64,000 bases of DNA from Posidonia oceanica (Eukaryota; Streptophyta; Magnoliopsida; Alismatales; Posidoniaceae). Shown one piece after another: positions 1 to 13,700 of this stretch; position 1 is the first letter of the stretch, and every line of letters starts with the position of its first letter. The notes beneath the pieces are model-generated. The model saw only the letters and a list, made by a program, of their open reading frames with translations, was not told the DNA's origin and made no database searches. The stretch is from positions 147,075,501-147,139,500 of the forward strand of contig JAZBRS010000026.1 of assembly GCA_037176725.1 (NCBI GenBank), in the 5' to 3' direction. The translations under genes were made by a program, and so were the position numbers.

Positions 1-1551
1 GTGGTAAGTGGGAATCATACTTGGGCTGGGCAAGGTGTTTAGTTAGTTTGCTCCACTAGAAAACATGGTCAATGAAGCCAGCATTTACTAGGTACTAAAG
101 AGGATCGAGGATCTTATTTTTGTTAGATCAAGAATAGATCTTATATTGAAGGTGCTGGAAATAAAGCATTAGCAAAGCCAATACTGATGGCATGAAGTGG
201 AAACAATTAACTGTTTCTTTTTCTGGGGTTTAGTTTCTTAGAAGTAATTATTTGAAAATTCATTTCACATGTAGACACATTTCTAAATGGAAATCAAACA
301 TATAATTTCTACCATGGGGGTAATCTTTGATTTTCATTTCTTTTACAAACTTAATATGGATATGAAGAGAATTCAGCATTTGGATTTTCCTATTTAACTC
401 TAAAATTGTTTACATTAATCTTGCCCTTCAATTTGTAAAACTAAATATTCCACTTTTTGTGGAATTGAATGAATTTGTCTTTCATGTTGCCAGATTCACT
501 CAATTTTTTTATGAAAATAAACTTGAATTCATTTCCTATGTTGTTATAATCAACTTGTTCTCAATTTTTCATCCAAAATTCTGTGTAAAAAATAAACTTG
601 AGAAGCGAATTCTGCATTTAGTTACTATGGATCTTGATAATATAAAAAATATATCTCAATCACTAAAATCCAAAACTATCATATAGAAAAACATCAGTGA
701 TGGAAGCTTTGGCAAAAAAAAGAAAAACCTGTAATGTCTTAAGCCTCCACTGATAAGCGGAAGCATTTAAATCAGAGTATCTGTGGGAAAGAGGTGTTGG
801 AAACATATATGCATCCAGATGAGAACTAAATGCTTTAAAAATCATAAACATTAAGAACTAACAAGTGAAAACAGTTTATTTTTCATGGAATTCAAGTATT
901 CAATAACTAAAAGCATCTATTTAGTTTCCTGCATACAGAGATGTCAACACACCACCCATGCATCTGGCATGAGATCAAACTATGCAGACTGTTAATACCC
1001 TTATTATCTAGACTCTAGAGGTACTTTGTATGAAATACTACATGGTTTTGTAAAAACTCAGTATTTACACAGACTGAATATCAGTAATTTACTATTTTAA
1101 TTCAACATAATCCGTTATATTTATATCGTATGACATAATGCATGTGCCAAACCTAGTGATATCTACTACAAGGTTAAACCAGTAGCATGATAGCATATTT
1201 TTGGCAAATTCAATCTTCTATTTTTTGCTTAGCCAGCCTGTGCTGGCCGTCAACTTGGAGAAGTAAACTTCCATTGTATTACATATGTAAATTTAATTCA
1301 GTGGTCCATAAGAAACCAAAATATGTGAATTCAGGAGTTGATTCTTTTTTTGTAATTCATTAAGCTGGAATATCTTATCATCTAGATGAACTGACGTGCT
1401 GATTCAGAATTTTTTTTATTTTGCAATCATAAATATTTCTTAATTAAACTATATGCCTCTTTATACTTGTCATTTTCTTTGTTATGTTGTTAAACATACC
1501 AACTACTGGATTTATCTGTTAAGATAAAACTTTCTGTTATTTTCTTCACAG
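1..1551 (+). other. Probable intron (or upstream part) of the first gene
   Basis: AT-rich non-coding DNA. A consensus-like splice donor (gtaagt) lies at positions 4-9, so an exon may end at position 3, and a clear acceptor (ttcttcacag) ends at 1551. The intervening short reading frames show no recognisable protein. I see no repeat with defined ends here. Confidence 0.45.
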
Positions 1552-1702
1552 ACAAGTAAGAGCAAAGCAGGCTGCTTTAAATTGTGTGAGGAAAGCCCTG
1601 GACCACCACAAACACCAGATTGCCAGGCCTAGGATAGTTTTAGTTTCAGATACACCATCATTTGTCATGGATATTATGCCTGAGCTAATGGAATTTTCAG
1701 AT
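1552..1702 (+). CDS. Exon of glycosyltransferase-like gene
   Basis: Acceptor ttcttcacag precedes the exon and donor gttagt follows it. It has one leftover base and then 50 codons beginning QVRAKQAALN and ending MEFSD. The 119-bp intron to the next exon keeps the frame. Confidence 0.7.
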
Positions 1703-4700
1703 GTTAGTGACCCTGCTATGTGATTGGCTCTTTATGCTTTGAATTCTTTCTCTTATTCTACTATTTTTTTGAACAGCATATTCTTCTACCATCTCTGAGG
1801 GGCATCTTTTTCTCATTACAGGTTATACATTTTGATTACAAATCATTTGTTGGGACTATACCAGGTGAAAATATTAGTACACAACGCCAGGTATTAATTT
1901 TAATTTGCAATATTCTAGGGTAATGCTTTTTCTTAGCGGTGATTTAGGTAATCGTGGTGGACCCCATTAATTTATGTAAAAACATTACTAATGTGTTTTT
2001 CATTCTAGGATACTAAATGGTTCTGGTATTGTACCTCTAGAAAGTAACTATTAGGTATTGCAATACTTAAAGTTTTTAGGGGCTAGTGCTACTAGATTTT
2101 GTTATGGATGGAAGTATATTTCCATGTTTTAATGAAGTAGCTCTTGTTAGTGTATTGAAATTCTAGTATTAAAAAATCCATTTGTATTTTCAGATCCTAT
2201 GTCTTTTTTAGATTTTCTGGGGTACTTTTGTTTTGTTGTTGCATGCAGCACAAGTGTTTCATAAGAGAAGTTCAAGGGTTTGCACACCACATACAATCAG
2301 AAAGATGGTACTAGTCTTTCATAAGCAAAACAATATCTTTAATGACATCATTGTCCCATCTGTGATGCATTCTTTGTTCAAGTTGGCAACGGAAGACTTG
2401 CCATTATATTCATCTTCAAATGTAAGAAAAACTAGAAGAGCATAGGTCTGACTTAGTGATTTATTAAGTTGATTCTAAGTGGAAATTACAGTGTCAAGGA
2501 CTAGCAGTAATGTATGAGCATTGGTCATGCAATGTTTTATATTACTGGTTCACAAGCTGCGCACATAATTACATGAATCCGAGTATTTATCAACTGAGAA
2601 TATTTCTCCTTTAGCACATTTCCTCCTGTACTAATGTCATTTTCATTGTTTCAATATTATCTCCCATGTCATCAATGCTCAGCTGACTCTTCTGTGGTAA
2701 AACGTTTCCATCTAATCTATGTGGGACCATTACACATGTTTTAAAAAAATATTATAATGCACAAAAGATTGTCAACTGGCATTATGAATAAAGACAAATT
2801 TACATCCAGTTTCTGAATAGTCAAGTTATTAAGTGGTATGGGTTAAGCTCATAAATACTAGTAAAAAGCACATGCAATACTGCATGTGATTTAAAATAAA
2901 ATTTAAAAATATAGAATAATAGATTTTGAAATTTAAAAACAAATGGGAGAAAAAAGAAGAAGAGAGAGAACATGGGTGGAAATAGATTTTGAAATTCAGA
3001 AACAAATGGGAGAAAAAAAAGGAAGAGAGAGATCATGGGTGGAAATAGGATAGGTTAGTTACTACGCAACTTTTCCCGGATGGGGAATGGATTGGTAAAA
3101 AAATCACAATATTCTTTCCTTTTTGTCTTTAACAAAACATATATGAGAAAAAGTACATGAATAAACATAAGATTTGTGGGCCAAATGTCGGTTCGCCCAT
3201 TTTGCCACGGTGCAATCATGACGCTAGTGAGTTTCTTTGGATAGAGCTCAGCTGGAGCTAGAAGAGAATGGAAGAAGAAAAGGAAACAAAATTCCACATG
3301 AGTGTCTTAATCCAAATCTGATCATTATATACAAGTGCACCACCAATCACCAATTGAAACCTGCCTGTTAGTTACTATTTAGCTAACCGAAAGTTAACCA
3401 CTCAATCTATGATCCTAGCCCTCCAATTACCATCTACATGTCATCTATCTAGGGCTCCCCACTCATCTAATGTTCTTATGAAATAACCTGTATCAGATCT
3501 GAAGAAGAAGAAAAAGGAAGAAGTAGATCGGAGGTAAAAGAAGAGAGGTAGAGCACCTCCTCTACCGCCCCTTTCCTCTTCTCTCTTCCTTCATTACTGG
3601 TGGAACTGGGATTTAAGGATTTTTTTTAATTACATAGGAACCAATTTATAAAAAAAAGAAAAACAGCTTGTATACCAATTTAGTTTTTAAAAGTTTTTTT
3701 CAAAAAACGAGGGTTTAAACGGGTGTTTAATGAAAAAACATCTAAAACTAATAAAAATAAAAATAAATGAATGACATGCATATAACCAACAACATTAATC
3801 AAATTACCTTAATATATAAAATTATCATTCAAACACAAGTAATTCAATTCAAAACACTTAAATTAACACATGTAATTATCACTCAACCATGAGTGTATAA
3901 GTGCCATTCAACTACAAGTCATTTAATTCCAAAATATAAATTAAATAACTAAATAAGTGATATGCATAAGTAAACAATCAAATACAATAATCAAGTTATA
4001 TCATTGACAGCAAGTCAACATCATACTACCAAAAAAGGGCTAAAAATGGCTATTTTTTACTCAAAAATGGCCGTTTAAATGGGCGAGACCTTGTTTAAAC
4101 GGTTGTTTAAATTCAATCTGTTTAAAGACCATATAAGTGTAAAACAAGGCAACGCCATATAAAATATTTAAAATGGTGTTTAAATGGTCATTTTTTTCCT
4201 TTCTTTTTGAAACAATGATAGGAACCAGAAATTTGAAATGATCCAGCAGTTAAACAACAAATACGATCCACTAGGTGTACTAAGAACTGCTAATCCTGTT
4301 GATCAACGACTTAACCGGTTCAACCAGCTGGTCCTGTCTGGATAACACTGCTTAGTTACATTTTCCACATTTAGATAAGAATTTGGTTACATGATGTCAA
4401 TATCAACCGAATTCAGGTGTCCAAGAATCCTACTGCACATGTATATACTACATTTCAAACCTGTATAAAATAATGGAGGTTTGACTTGGACCAAGTTTGG
4501 TTGTGCCCTTTTAACTGAATATAAAAAAGCTTATTTAGTTTACTTTTATTTCAATATAATCCTGTGAAAAGGTGTATCATATTTTACTATTATGGATATT
4601 TTACAATTTTCATATAATAGTTTACTATTATTTTTGTTGACCCTGTTGACTTAATATACAACCTACAATTATTAATACAATCATATATCCCAACAACAAG

Positions 4701-7700
4701 TTATGTCTATGGGTTTTCTCTACTGTAGGCTTGGATGGTACAAACATTACTTGTATTGTTTTAGGTAGAGTACAGGAGTTGTATGTAATTTTTTCTAATT
4801 ACATTTTAGTCCTCTACAAACTATATCATATTATTACATTTATAAGTAACCTACATATTTAATATAATGGTTATTGTTAATCTTAAGGTAAGTATATATA
4901 TTTAATATACGGATATAGCTTATGATTACAATGCAGCCATATACATTAACTGCATTTAGTGTTTGCAATTCTACCAATTAAAGTGGAGTTCTCTAAGAAG
5001 CTTTATCATATTTTATAGTTGTGGTTAGTTGACAACTTTTCATGTACTTGATATAAATTATAGTATGGCCTTCTTGGTTTAAAATAAACCATGTAATTAT
5101 TGTCTAATTGTGTATTTATTACATTTTAGTCCCTGAAATCTTGTGAGTTTGCCTTTGTCCTTTTACATTGAGTAACTCGATTGTTTATGTTAAATACATT
5201 TTAGTCCTTTAATAAGACAAAATAAAAAATATTGTAACTAAATTGTTTGTGTTAGTTACAGTTTTAACTAAATTAAAAGTGGAAAGGAACAAACCTAGTG
5301 CTCGAGGCTCCGACTTATGTGGGGTACTAGAATGGTTCCATAGTCCAAGTGTACAATGTTACCTCCACATGCAGAGAGGATATTTATCTGTCTGTAACCC
5401 ACCTTACCCTGGCACCAAGGTTCACCTTCACAATTGTCATTCAATATTTTTGCGTTAAGTAGACATTGGTCTTTTTCATAATAGCATACAGTCTATATGA
5501 TTACAGGATAAACATTGCACCAAGTGTTTAATTGTGTTGTCCCACACAATTTTCACAATCATACAGTTTGTAAATGTTACAACGTGGTTGATAAGTATGC
5601 GTCATCGGCAAATTGATATTTTTTTTCAAAAGAAGTACATCTTTTGGCAAATTACAAAAGTCCACTCTTTTGGTGTTAGGACTTTGGTCTCTTTTATAAT
5701 ATAGCATACAATCTACATGTTTACAGCATAAACATAGCACCAAGTATTTAATTGTGTTGTCCCATACAATTTTCACAAACAAGGATATATTTTGTTAAAA
5801 ATACAACATAGTTTATAAGTACGTGTCATTAAGCAAATTGTTATTATTGTTTTTACAAAATATGTCTACATCTTTTGGTAAGTTATAGAAGTCCTATATT
5901 TGCATCAGTTACTTATTAGTTCATAAGGAAGCATACTATCTTTTGACAAATTATAGAATTCTTATTATACTTCGTAATAATCATCAAATAGTCTACAAAA
6001 AATCCTTAATTTCAGGCTGTATCATAAATAATGTTGTATTGCTAGATTATTTACGAAAAGTAGAACATTACTTGGTGACGACCATGGTTCAAACATCGAC
6101 ACGTGTTGGCGAAACTTCATTGACATGTGTCGAAATCTTAATATATGGACATGATATTTGCATGTTGGTTGAGTCAACTCATCTCAACTGAGTCGATCGA
6201 CATAGGATACTTTTTATATTGAGAAGGACCCGAGTTGACCAACACAGCTTGTTTATAAACGAAGTGGCAACATCTTGGGTGGTCCTCAATAAGACTCTAC
6301 ATGTCCAATACTTGAGTGTTCTCTCATATTTTCGTTTCATATTGTGAGAACTCTTTTTTTAAAACATATACTAAGCATTTTTAGGTATAATTTATACATT
6401 TATTAAGTATTTTTAAGTACTATTTGTGTTTTATGATATTTGTATTAAGTTTATGTAGCATATTTTAATGTGATACATGTTTAGAAAGTATATCCAAGTA
6501 GTCTTAGATGTAGATTATCACTTATTTTAACTTATTCTAGATTTTCAAATTGAAATTCAAAGTTTTTTTGTCCATTTTTGTGTGACTTCTATAAATTTAC
6601 AGCATTTTTACCAACATTTCCACTGAAATCCAACACGTTTTTTATTTTTGTTGAACCAAAGTCCAACACGAAACCGATATTTAAAACTATGATGACGACA
6701 CTAAGTGGAGTTTTCACACTTCCACCTATTTCTGGAATATTTTATTTTGATTTTATTTATATTTTTTGGTGGGGTGGGGCATAGTTCCCATCTTGGAATA
6801 CATAAAGGATTTGCAATTTCACAAGATTAACCCAAATAAAGTAATACAACCCAAACTTGAATTGAAATCACTCATCCAAATTTACTCATAATGAATTTAG
6901 TGATTGGATTGGACATGCTTTTATTTGATGATAACAAGGGATTTAGAGATAATGCATGGGAAGCCTACCAAGAGGTTTCATGATGATGGCTATGAATCCT
7001 ATCATTTTAAATCCCCACAAAGTTAACAATTAATGCAGTAAACACATCATTATTGCTTTAAAATATGGTGTTGCTCTATGGGCAAGGTTTTAAACCTTGG
7101 TTTTATGTTCGATTTGAGTTCTTCAAAAATAAGAAGCATATTGGATATTGGTGGAAATGTTTGCGGGAACATGGTAAAAATATGGAATCCGTGAAAAATC
7201 GACTAAAATCTTTGAATTTTGATTTGAAACACTAGTAATTAAGTAATAATTTACATCTAAGACCACTTAGATTCCCTTTCTAGGCATATATTGCATTAGA
7301 AACATTGCATACACTTAGTATGAATGTCCTGAGGTATAAACTATTTTCGGATTTTCTGTTAATTATTCTAACAGCTGCGGAGTATGCTTATTGAACTTAG
7401 GGAATGGATTTTTAGGGTCATGGTTGTTTGTTTCTGTTATTAGTAAAGTTCCTCTTTAGATGTAGAATAAGAAACGTAAGTATATATAAAAAGTGGTATT
7501 AGTATTCTGATAGTATTGCTATTCAGTTTGGAAGTAATTTTCTTTTAAAGATGAATAAATGTGTATAAGAAGATATTCTAGTTTGGATAAAAAGTGGAAT
7601 AAGTATCAGAATAAGTGTTGGAATAATTAGAAAATATGTAGATTAATAATAATCAACTCGATTATTAAGATATATATCTAATTTAAAGTATGTATACATC

Positions 7701-10700
7701 ATATTATATATGTATTAATTTTTAAACAAAAAATAAACACTGTATACATACGTGTATCAGAATAACTTAGCGGAATAACTTTATTGCACCATTCTCGTAG
7801 AATAGCTATTCTGGAATAAGTAAATCAGAATAGGAATTATTATTCCGAGTTTATTTTGATTTTTACATAACTAAACGGAATAGTAATTCCTATTCTAGGT
7901 TTATTTTAGGACTTATTCTGGATCCAAACATGGGTGAAGTGTTTATTTTCGTATACTTGTCTATGCTACTGTTTATACTTGTCCATACTATTGTGTATAT
8001 TTCTCCATGTTGTTATGTAAATTTTTCTATGTTATTCTATATAGTTGTAATATGAATAGAAAGTTAGAAGATGAAAGAGAATTTAGAAGAAATGGAAGTT
8101 TTAATGCTCAGATATAACATATAAGTAGATTTAACATTTTGGAAAAGGTTTTAGAATGAAATTTGGAAGAATTTGGATAAAGGGAGTGAAAGGAAGCCAG
8201 TGAGAGGACATGATAGCAGATACGTGGAAATGGCTACGAGTGTAGAAATGCACCACGTCTATAGAAAACTTGGCCTTATCGGTAGAAACGGCACATTGCA
8301 ATACAGATTTTACTATATGTCGACTCGATATTTATACTTGTCGAGTTTATTAGAGTATTATAGGTTGAGTCATGTAATAGGATAAACGGATATCCATTTA
8401 TCCAACCTACCTTATATATATGTATTCTCTTTAACCTAATAGATATACACACTCTTTCTCTCAATCTTTCATGGTACCTGAGCTCAAGGAGAAATCTTAG
8501 CCATCGGCCACCACTGTTCCACCGTTTTCGGCCATCTCCGGCCACCTCTAGCACCAGCGAGCTCGTTTCCGGGCACCTCCGACGTCGACATAATCCCTGG
8601 ATCCGTTTTTTTAGCTTTCCAGCGCTGTCAGTCCCTTCCTCCGCCCTCTCCGCCATTAGTAGGGGCCGCCAGGCCCTGCTCTGCCTGCGACAGACCTCCG
8701 ACGGTCTAGATCTGCCGCCAGCAGGGCTCCGGTGGCCTTGTTTCACCGTCGCAGGCCCTGGTTGGCCTGAATCTGTGTTGACACTCAGGTATGTCTGGCT
8801 GCTACTAAGGTTTTTTTTTATCCCGTTCTCTGTCTCTGGTGGCCTCCGTTATCACGTCTCTCCATTACGTATGTAAACAGGCCATCAAAAGATATTTCTA
8901 ACTACTCCTGATCGTGTATCGTGATTCATGCTACTACACAGTTCCTTAAGAGAACTATTTCTATCATTATCTACTACCACTGAGGATGGTTATTGTCTCC
9001 CACCTGACTACTAGTTTGTACAATCTCTTTGAAGTATTTTTTGTATTGTTTTTACCCTTCAAGTAACTGCATTCAGATCTGATTTGTACCAATATGATGC
9101 CCTCTAAAGATGGATTTGTTAAGAATCTGAGTGGAACTTCAGTAAAACTTGATGAGAAGAATTACTTTATGTGGGCACAAAGTTTTGAAACATTTTTAGC
9201 TGCTCACCGAAAACTTAAACACCTCACTCAGCTTCCACATGATGCAAAGGATAGTACTTTTAAAGATTGGTATGCTGAGGATTCAGCGGTAGTCTCATGG
9301 ATAGTGAATAGTATGGAATCTTCAGTTGCTCATAGAGTGATGTTTCTACGCCCTGCGAAAAATTTTGGGATACTCTAAAGATGATGTATGGATATAAGCA
9401 AAATGTCTCTAGAGTTTTTGAGGTGTATGAGCAGATCTTCACCTTAAAAATGGGTGACAGTTCAGTACAACAACATTTCTCTTCACTTCGATCCCTTCTT
9501 GAGGAGCTTGATTTGTATCAGCCACTGACATCAGATATCATTACGATACGTCGATATCATGAGGAGCTTGCAGTTGCTGCATATCTATCTGATCTGACTT
9601 CAGAACTTTCGTCTCAAGTCCGGAGTCAAGTTCTTGGTTCAGATTCTACTCCTAGCCTGGAAAGTACCATTGCTCGGGTCCTTCGCATCTCTACTGGTAC
9701 ACCCACGTCTACATCAGATCATTCTACTATGGCAACCACTCGTGCTCGTGGTCGTAGTTTTGGCAGAGGAGGAAGTCGAGGACGGACCAATGGTAAAGGT
9801 CGTACTCCATGTAAGCATTGTGGTCGCACTAACCATAGATCTGATCGTTGTTGGGAGAAGTTTGGGAAATCTGATTGGGCACAGGTGTCTACAGAGATAC
9901 AGGATACATCTTCAGCTACTCCTACTGTTAGTGCATCTCCAGTAACACTCTCAAGAGGAATATGTCTAGTTTCTTTAGTTTAGAGAGACGCAGTATTCTA
10001 TAGCTATGGCATCACATGCTACTGCTTCCACGTCAGGTCTATTTGCTTCTAGGGACAGTTCTTGGATTATTGATTCAGGGGCATCCTCTCATATGACAAG
10101 TAGTCGTGACCTTTATTCTTGCTTATCCCAGTTACCTGACGTTAGATCAGTTTCCATTGCAGATGGTAGAACTTGTCGTATGTCTAAACAAGACACAATT
10201 CGTGCTACGTCTCAGTTGACATTAAACAAAGTTCTTTATGTATCTGAATTTCCAGTTAACTTTTTGTCAATTAGCTCCATTACCAAACATCTTAATTACT
10301 TTGTAACATTCTTCCATTTTCACTGTACCTTTCAGGACCTACAGACGGGGAAGAGGATTGATTTGGAGCGTGACAAAGGTCAAGGAGTCTACTTGCTGGT
10401 CAAAGATGAGATACCTCGAGACCTTGCATCATTAACTTCCACTGCAGATCAGTCTATTATTTGGCATCGTCGCTTGGGTCATCATTCTCATCGTAAACTA
10501 CAGCAAGCTCTTCTATGGATGTCTATTTCATCTTTTCAATGTGAGTTGTGTGAGTTAAGTAAGCATCGTCGTGCTACCTTTCGTCGTCTTAGTTTAGTTA
10601 GAAGTCAGAGTCTTCTGGAGTTGGTTCATTGTGATGTGTGGGTCCAGCCAGAACACTTTCTATGTCTGGTCATAGATATTAGATTGTCTTTATTGATGAT

Positions 10701-13700
10701 TTTTCACGAGTATCTTGGGTTTATTTGTTGAAAGATAGAGTCAGTGTTCTTAATACTATCAAAAAGTTTTTCGTGGAAATAATAAATCAATATTCTGTGT
10801 GTCCAAAAATTCTTCGTACTGATAATACATTCGAATTTACTCAAGCAAGTTTGCGTAATTATTGTGAATCTCTTGGTGTTATCCAGCAGACCTCTTGTCC
10901 TCATACATCGTAACAAAATGGTGTGGTTGAACACAAGCATCGCTATATCCTTAATGTTGCCAGGTCTCTCATGTTTGAAATGCAGGTTCCAAGTATTTGT
11001 GGTCTGATGCTGTTTTAACAGCTTCTTATCTCATCAATCGTATGCCTTCCACTCCACTTGGGGGGGGAATTCTCCTTAAAAGGTTACGTCCTGATGTAGA
11101 TATTTTTCCACTCACTCCTCGAGTTTTTGGTTGCGTTGCGTTTGTTCTGGATTTGACCCCAAATCTGGATAAACTTGCTCCAAGGTCCATTCGATGTGTG
11201 TTCTTGGGATATTTTCGTACTCATCGTGGTTATCGTTGCTATATTCCTGCTAGCAAGAAATACAGTCTCTGCTGATGTTACATTTCATGAAAATCAGTGC
11301 TTCTTTGCTAGTGATCCATCATCACCCGATAGAGTACATTTACTTTGCATTGTTGAATCTGGTGGTATTAATGTCAATGATGCTCATACTACAGGCAAAG
11401 AGGTGTCAAAGACTTTGCAGGTATATCAGCAACGGTCATGTCCCCTCACAACCACATCTTCTTCACCATTTGCAGATCTGCCATCTACAAACCTTCACTT
11501 GCCCATTGCCATTCGGAAAGGTACACGTGTCTCCACAGTCTATCCTATTTCTCATTTTGTTAGCTATGATTGCCTTCACCCTACTTTTTGTACGTTTGCC
11601 TTATCTATTTGCTTCTGAATCAATTCCCAGGAACTACCAAGAAGTCCTCTTACTACCACAGTGGAAAGCAGCAATGGATGATGAAATGGATACGCTTGTG
11701 TCTCGTGGGACGTGGTCATTGGTGCCCAAACCAGAGGAAACAAATGTTGTTACTTGCAGATGAGTGTTTGCCATTAAATACAGACCTTATGATATGGTAT
11801 ACAGGTACAGAGCTCACCTAGTAGCACAAGGCTTTACACAGGAATATGGCATTGATTACTCTGAGACATTCTCTCCTGTTGCTCGGTTGAATTCCATCAG
11901 AGTTATCCTTTCCATTGCTATCAACAAATCTTGGGAAGTTTATCAACTCGATGTCAAGAATGCGTTTCTGTATGGTGATCTTATGAAGCAAGTGCATATG
12001 GAGCAACCTCCTGGGTATGTTGCTCAAGGGAAAATCAGGTGTGCTTACTCAAGAAAGCTATCTATGGGCTTAAACAGAGTCCACGGGCCTGGTTTGAGAA
12101 GTTCAGCAGCATTGTTACTACTTATGGTTTCCGACGCTGTACGGTGGATCATTCCGTGTTCCACAGACGAACAGACAGTGGCTGTGTGAAGCACTTTGTC
12201 ACCAAAGACATGGGCAAACCCAAGTATCTCTTGGGTATTGAATTTACTTATACTAGAGACAGAATGGCATTATCACATAGGAAATATGTACTGGATCTAT
12301 TGCAGAAAACAGGTCTCTTGGGGTGTAAGCCAGAAAATACTCCATTTGATCAGAGTTTAGACTTCTGGGACAGCTCTTCACCTCTATTAGAAGATGTTGG
12401 TAGGTACAGGCAGCTTGTTGGGAAGTTGATTTATCTAACTGTGACACGACTAAATATTGCATATATTGTTGGGATCCTTAGCCGGTTTATGCAGGAACTA
12501 AGGACAGTACATTGACTTGGAGTCATACGAGTATTGGCTTATGTTAAGAAGGTTCCTGGAAAATGACTGGTTTATAAGAAAAATGGTCATCTGCTCATTG
12601 AAGCCTATTGAGATTCTGACTATGCAGGCGACAGAGGAGATCGAAAATCTACTTCTGGATATTACACCTATGTTGGGGGAAATCTGGTCACATGGCGTAG
12701 TAAAAAGCAGAATATTGTCTCTCGATCTAGTGTTGAATTTGAATATAGATCTATGGCTCAAACTGCTTGTGAGATTATGTGGCTTCGTTCTCTTCTGACA
12801 GATCTAAATTTTCCAGTTGCTGTACCTATGCTTATGTATTGTGATAATCAGGCGGCCATCTACATTACTAACAATCCTACATTCCATGAGCGTACCAAGC
12901 ATATAGAGGTAGATTATCATTATGTTAGAAATATAATTATGAATAGGATTATTGCTACTCCATATACAAAATCATCTGATCAGACTGCAGATATCTTAAC
13001 TAAATGACTTAATGTTAGAATTTATGAATTTTTTTGTAACAAGTTGGACATATAGATATATATGCTTCAGTTTTAGGGAGAGTGTTGAGTTCATTTGAGT
13101 ATTATAGACTGAGTCATGTAATAGGGTAAATGGATATTCATTTATCCAACCTATCCTATATATATATATAATCTCTTTGACCTAATAGATATACACACTC
13201 TTTCTCTCAATCTTTCAATACTATTTACCGACATTGATGTCAGACCCGATATTCAGTAAATCCGGATATTTGATGTGTCCATATACTCAAAGTGTGACCC
13301 ATGTTGGCGAAATTGTTTGACATTCAGTTCCATGTCTGTGGATACCTTCCCAAAATACAAATTTTATTTCCCTTCTATTTAGCGTGTTTTTTGAAGTTCT
13401 CTACGCAAAATTTGTCAAAATTCTGACCACAGCAAATGTTCCTGGCAAACCTATTTCCCAACTCTAATAATTTTGACTTGCTTCCAGTGGGATTTCAGAG
13501 TAAAAGATTGGGGACCGGCACCAAGATGGGTTGCATTTGTTGATTTCTTTCTTGCAGCACGTGCAAAATATGGTGTCATTTCTGGTGCTCATCGTCGTGT
13601 TGGGACAACTTTTGCCCAGTTAGTTGCTGCATTGGCTGCAACCAACCATCTAAGTATGCTCCATTCTACCTTGCAGGCTCCACATAATATAACTATTGAC

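Larger units (their letters stand above)
1891..6074 (+). other. Intron sequence of the first gene, no coding content seen
   Basis: AT-rich intronic DNA. A 63-bp tandem duplication of a purine-rich unit lies at 2921-3047. Between 3690 and 4200 there are several copies of a gtttaaacgg-like word. No convincing protein fragment was found. Short reading frames such as 2233-2445 and 5243-5458 have no recognisable family signature. Confidence 0.5.
8339..13217 (+). mobile_element. Ty1/copia LTR retrotransposon, nearly full-length but defective (4.88 kb)
   Basis: Two short LTRs (133 and 135 bp) start with TG and end with CA, and are flanked by the identical 5-bp duplication atact (8334-8338, 13218-13222). 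A primer binding site resembling the initiator-tRNA-Met type follows the 5' LTR, and an agggagag polypurine tract precedes the 3' LTR. Between them the copia order is gag, protease, integrase, reverse transcriptase, RNase H. Several frameshifts and stops break the frame, and the catalytic YVDD stretch of the reverse transcriptase is deleted. It sits in sense orientation in an intron of the glycosyltransferase-like gene. The intact duplication shows it arrived by normal integration. It could move only with help from another element. Confidence 0.95.

Noticed and set aside
7577..7934. Miniature inverted-repeat element
   Set aside because: The end words are related, but the limits and a target duplication could not be fixed, so it is mentioned only as a possible remnant.
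8276..8746. 156-codon open frame on the - strand
   Set aside because: It lies across the copia 5' LTR and leader on the antisense strand, with no family signature. It is an artefact of GC-rich leader sequence.
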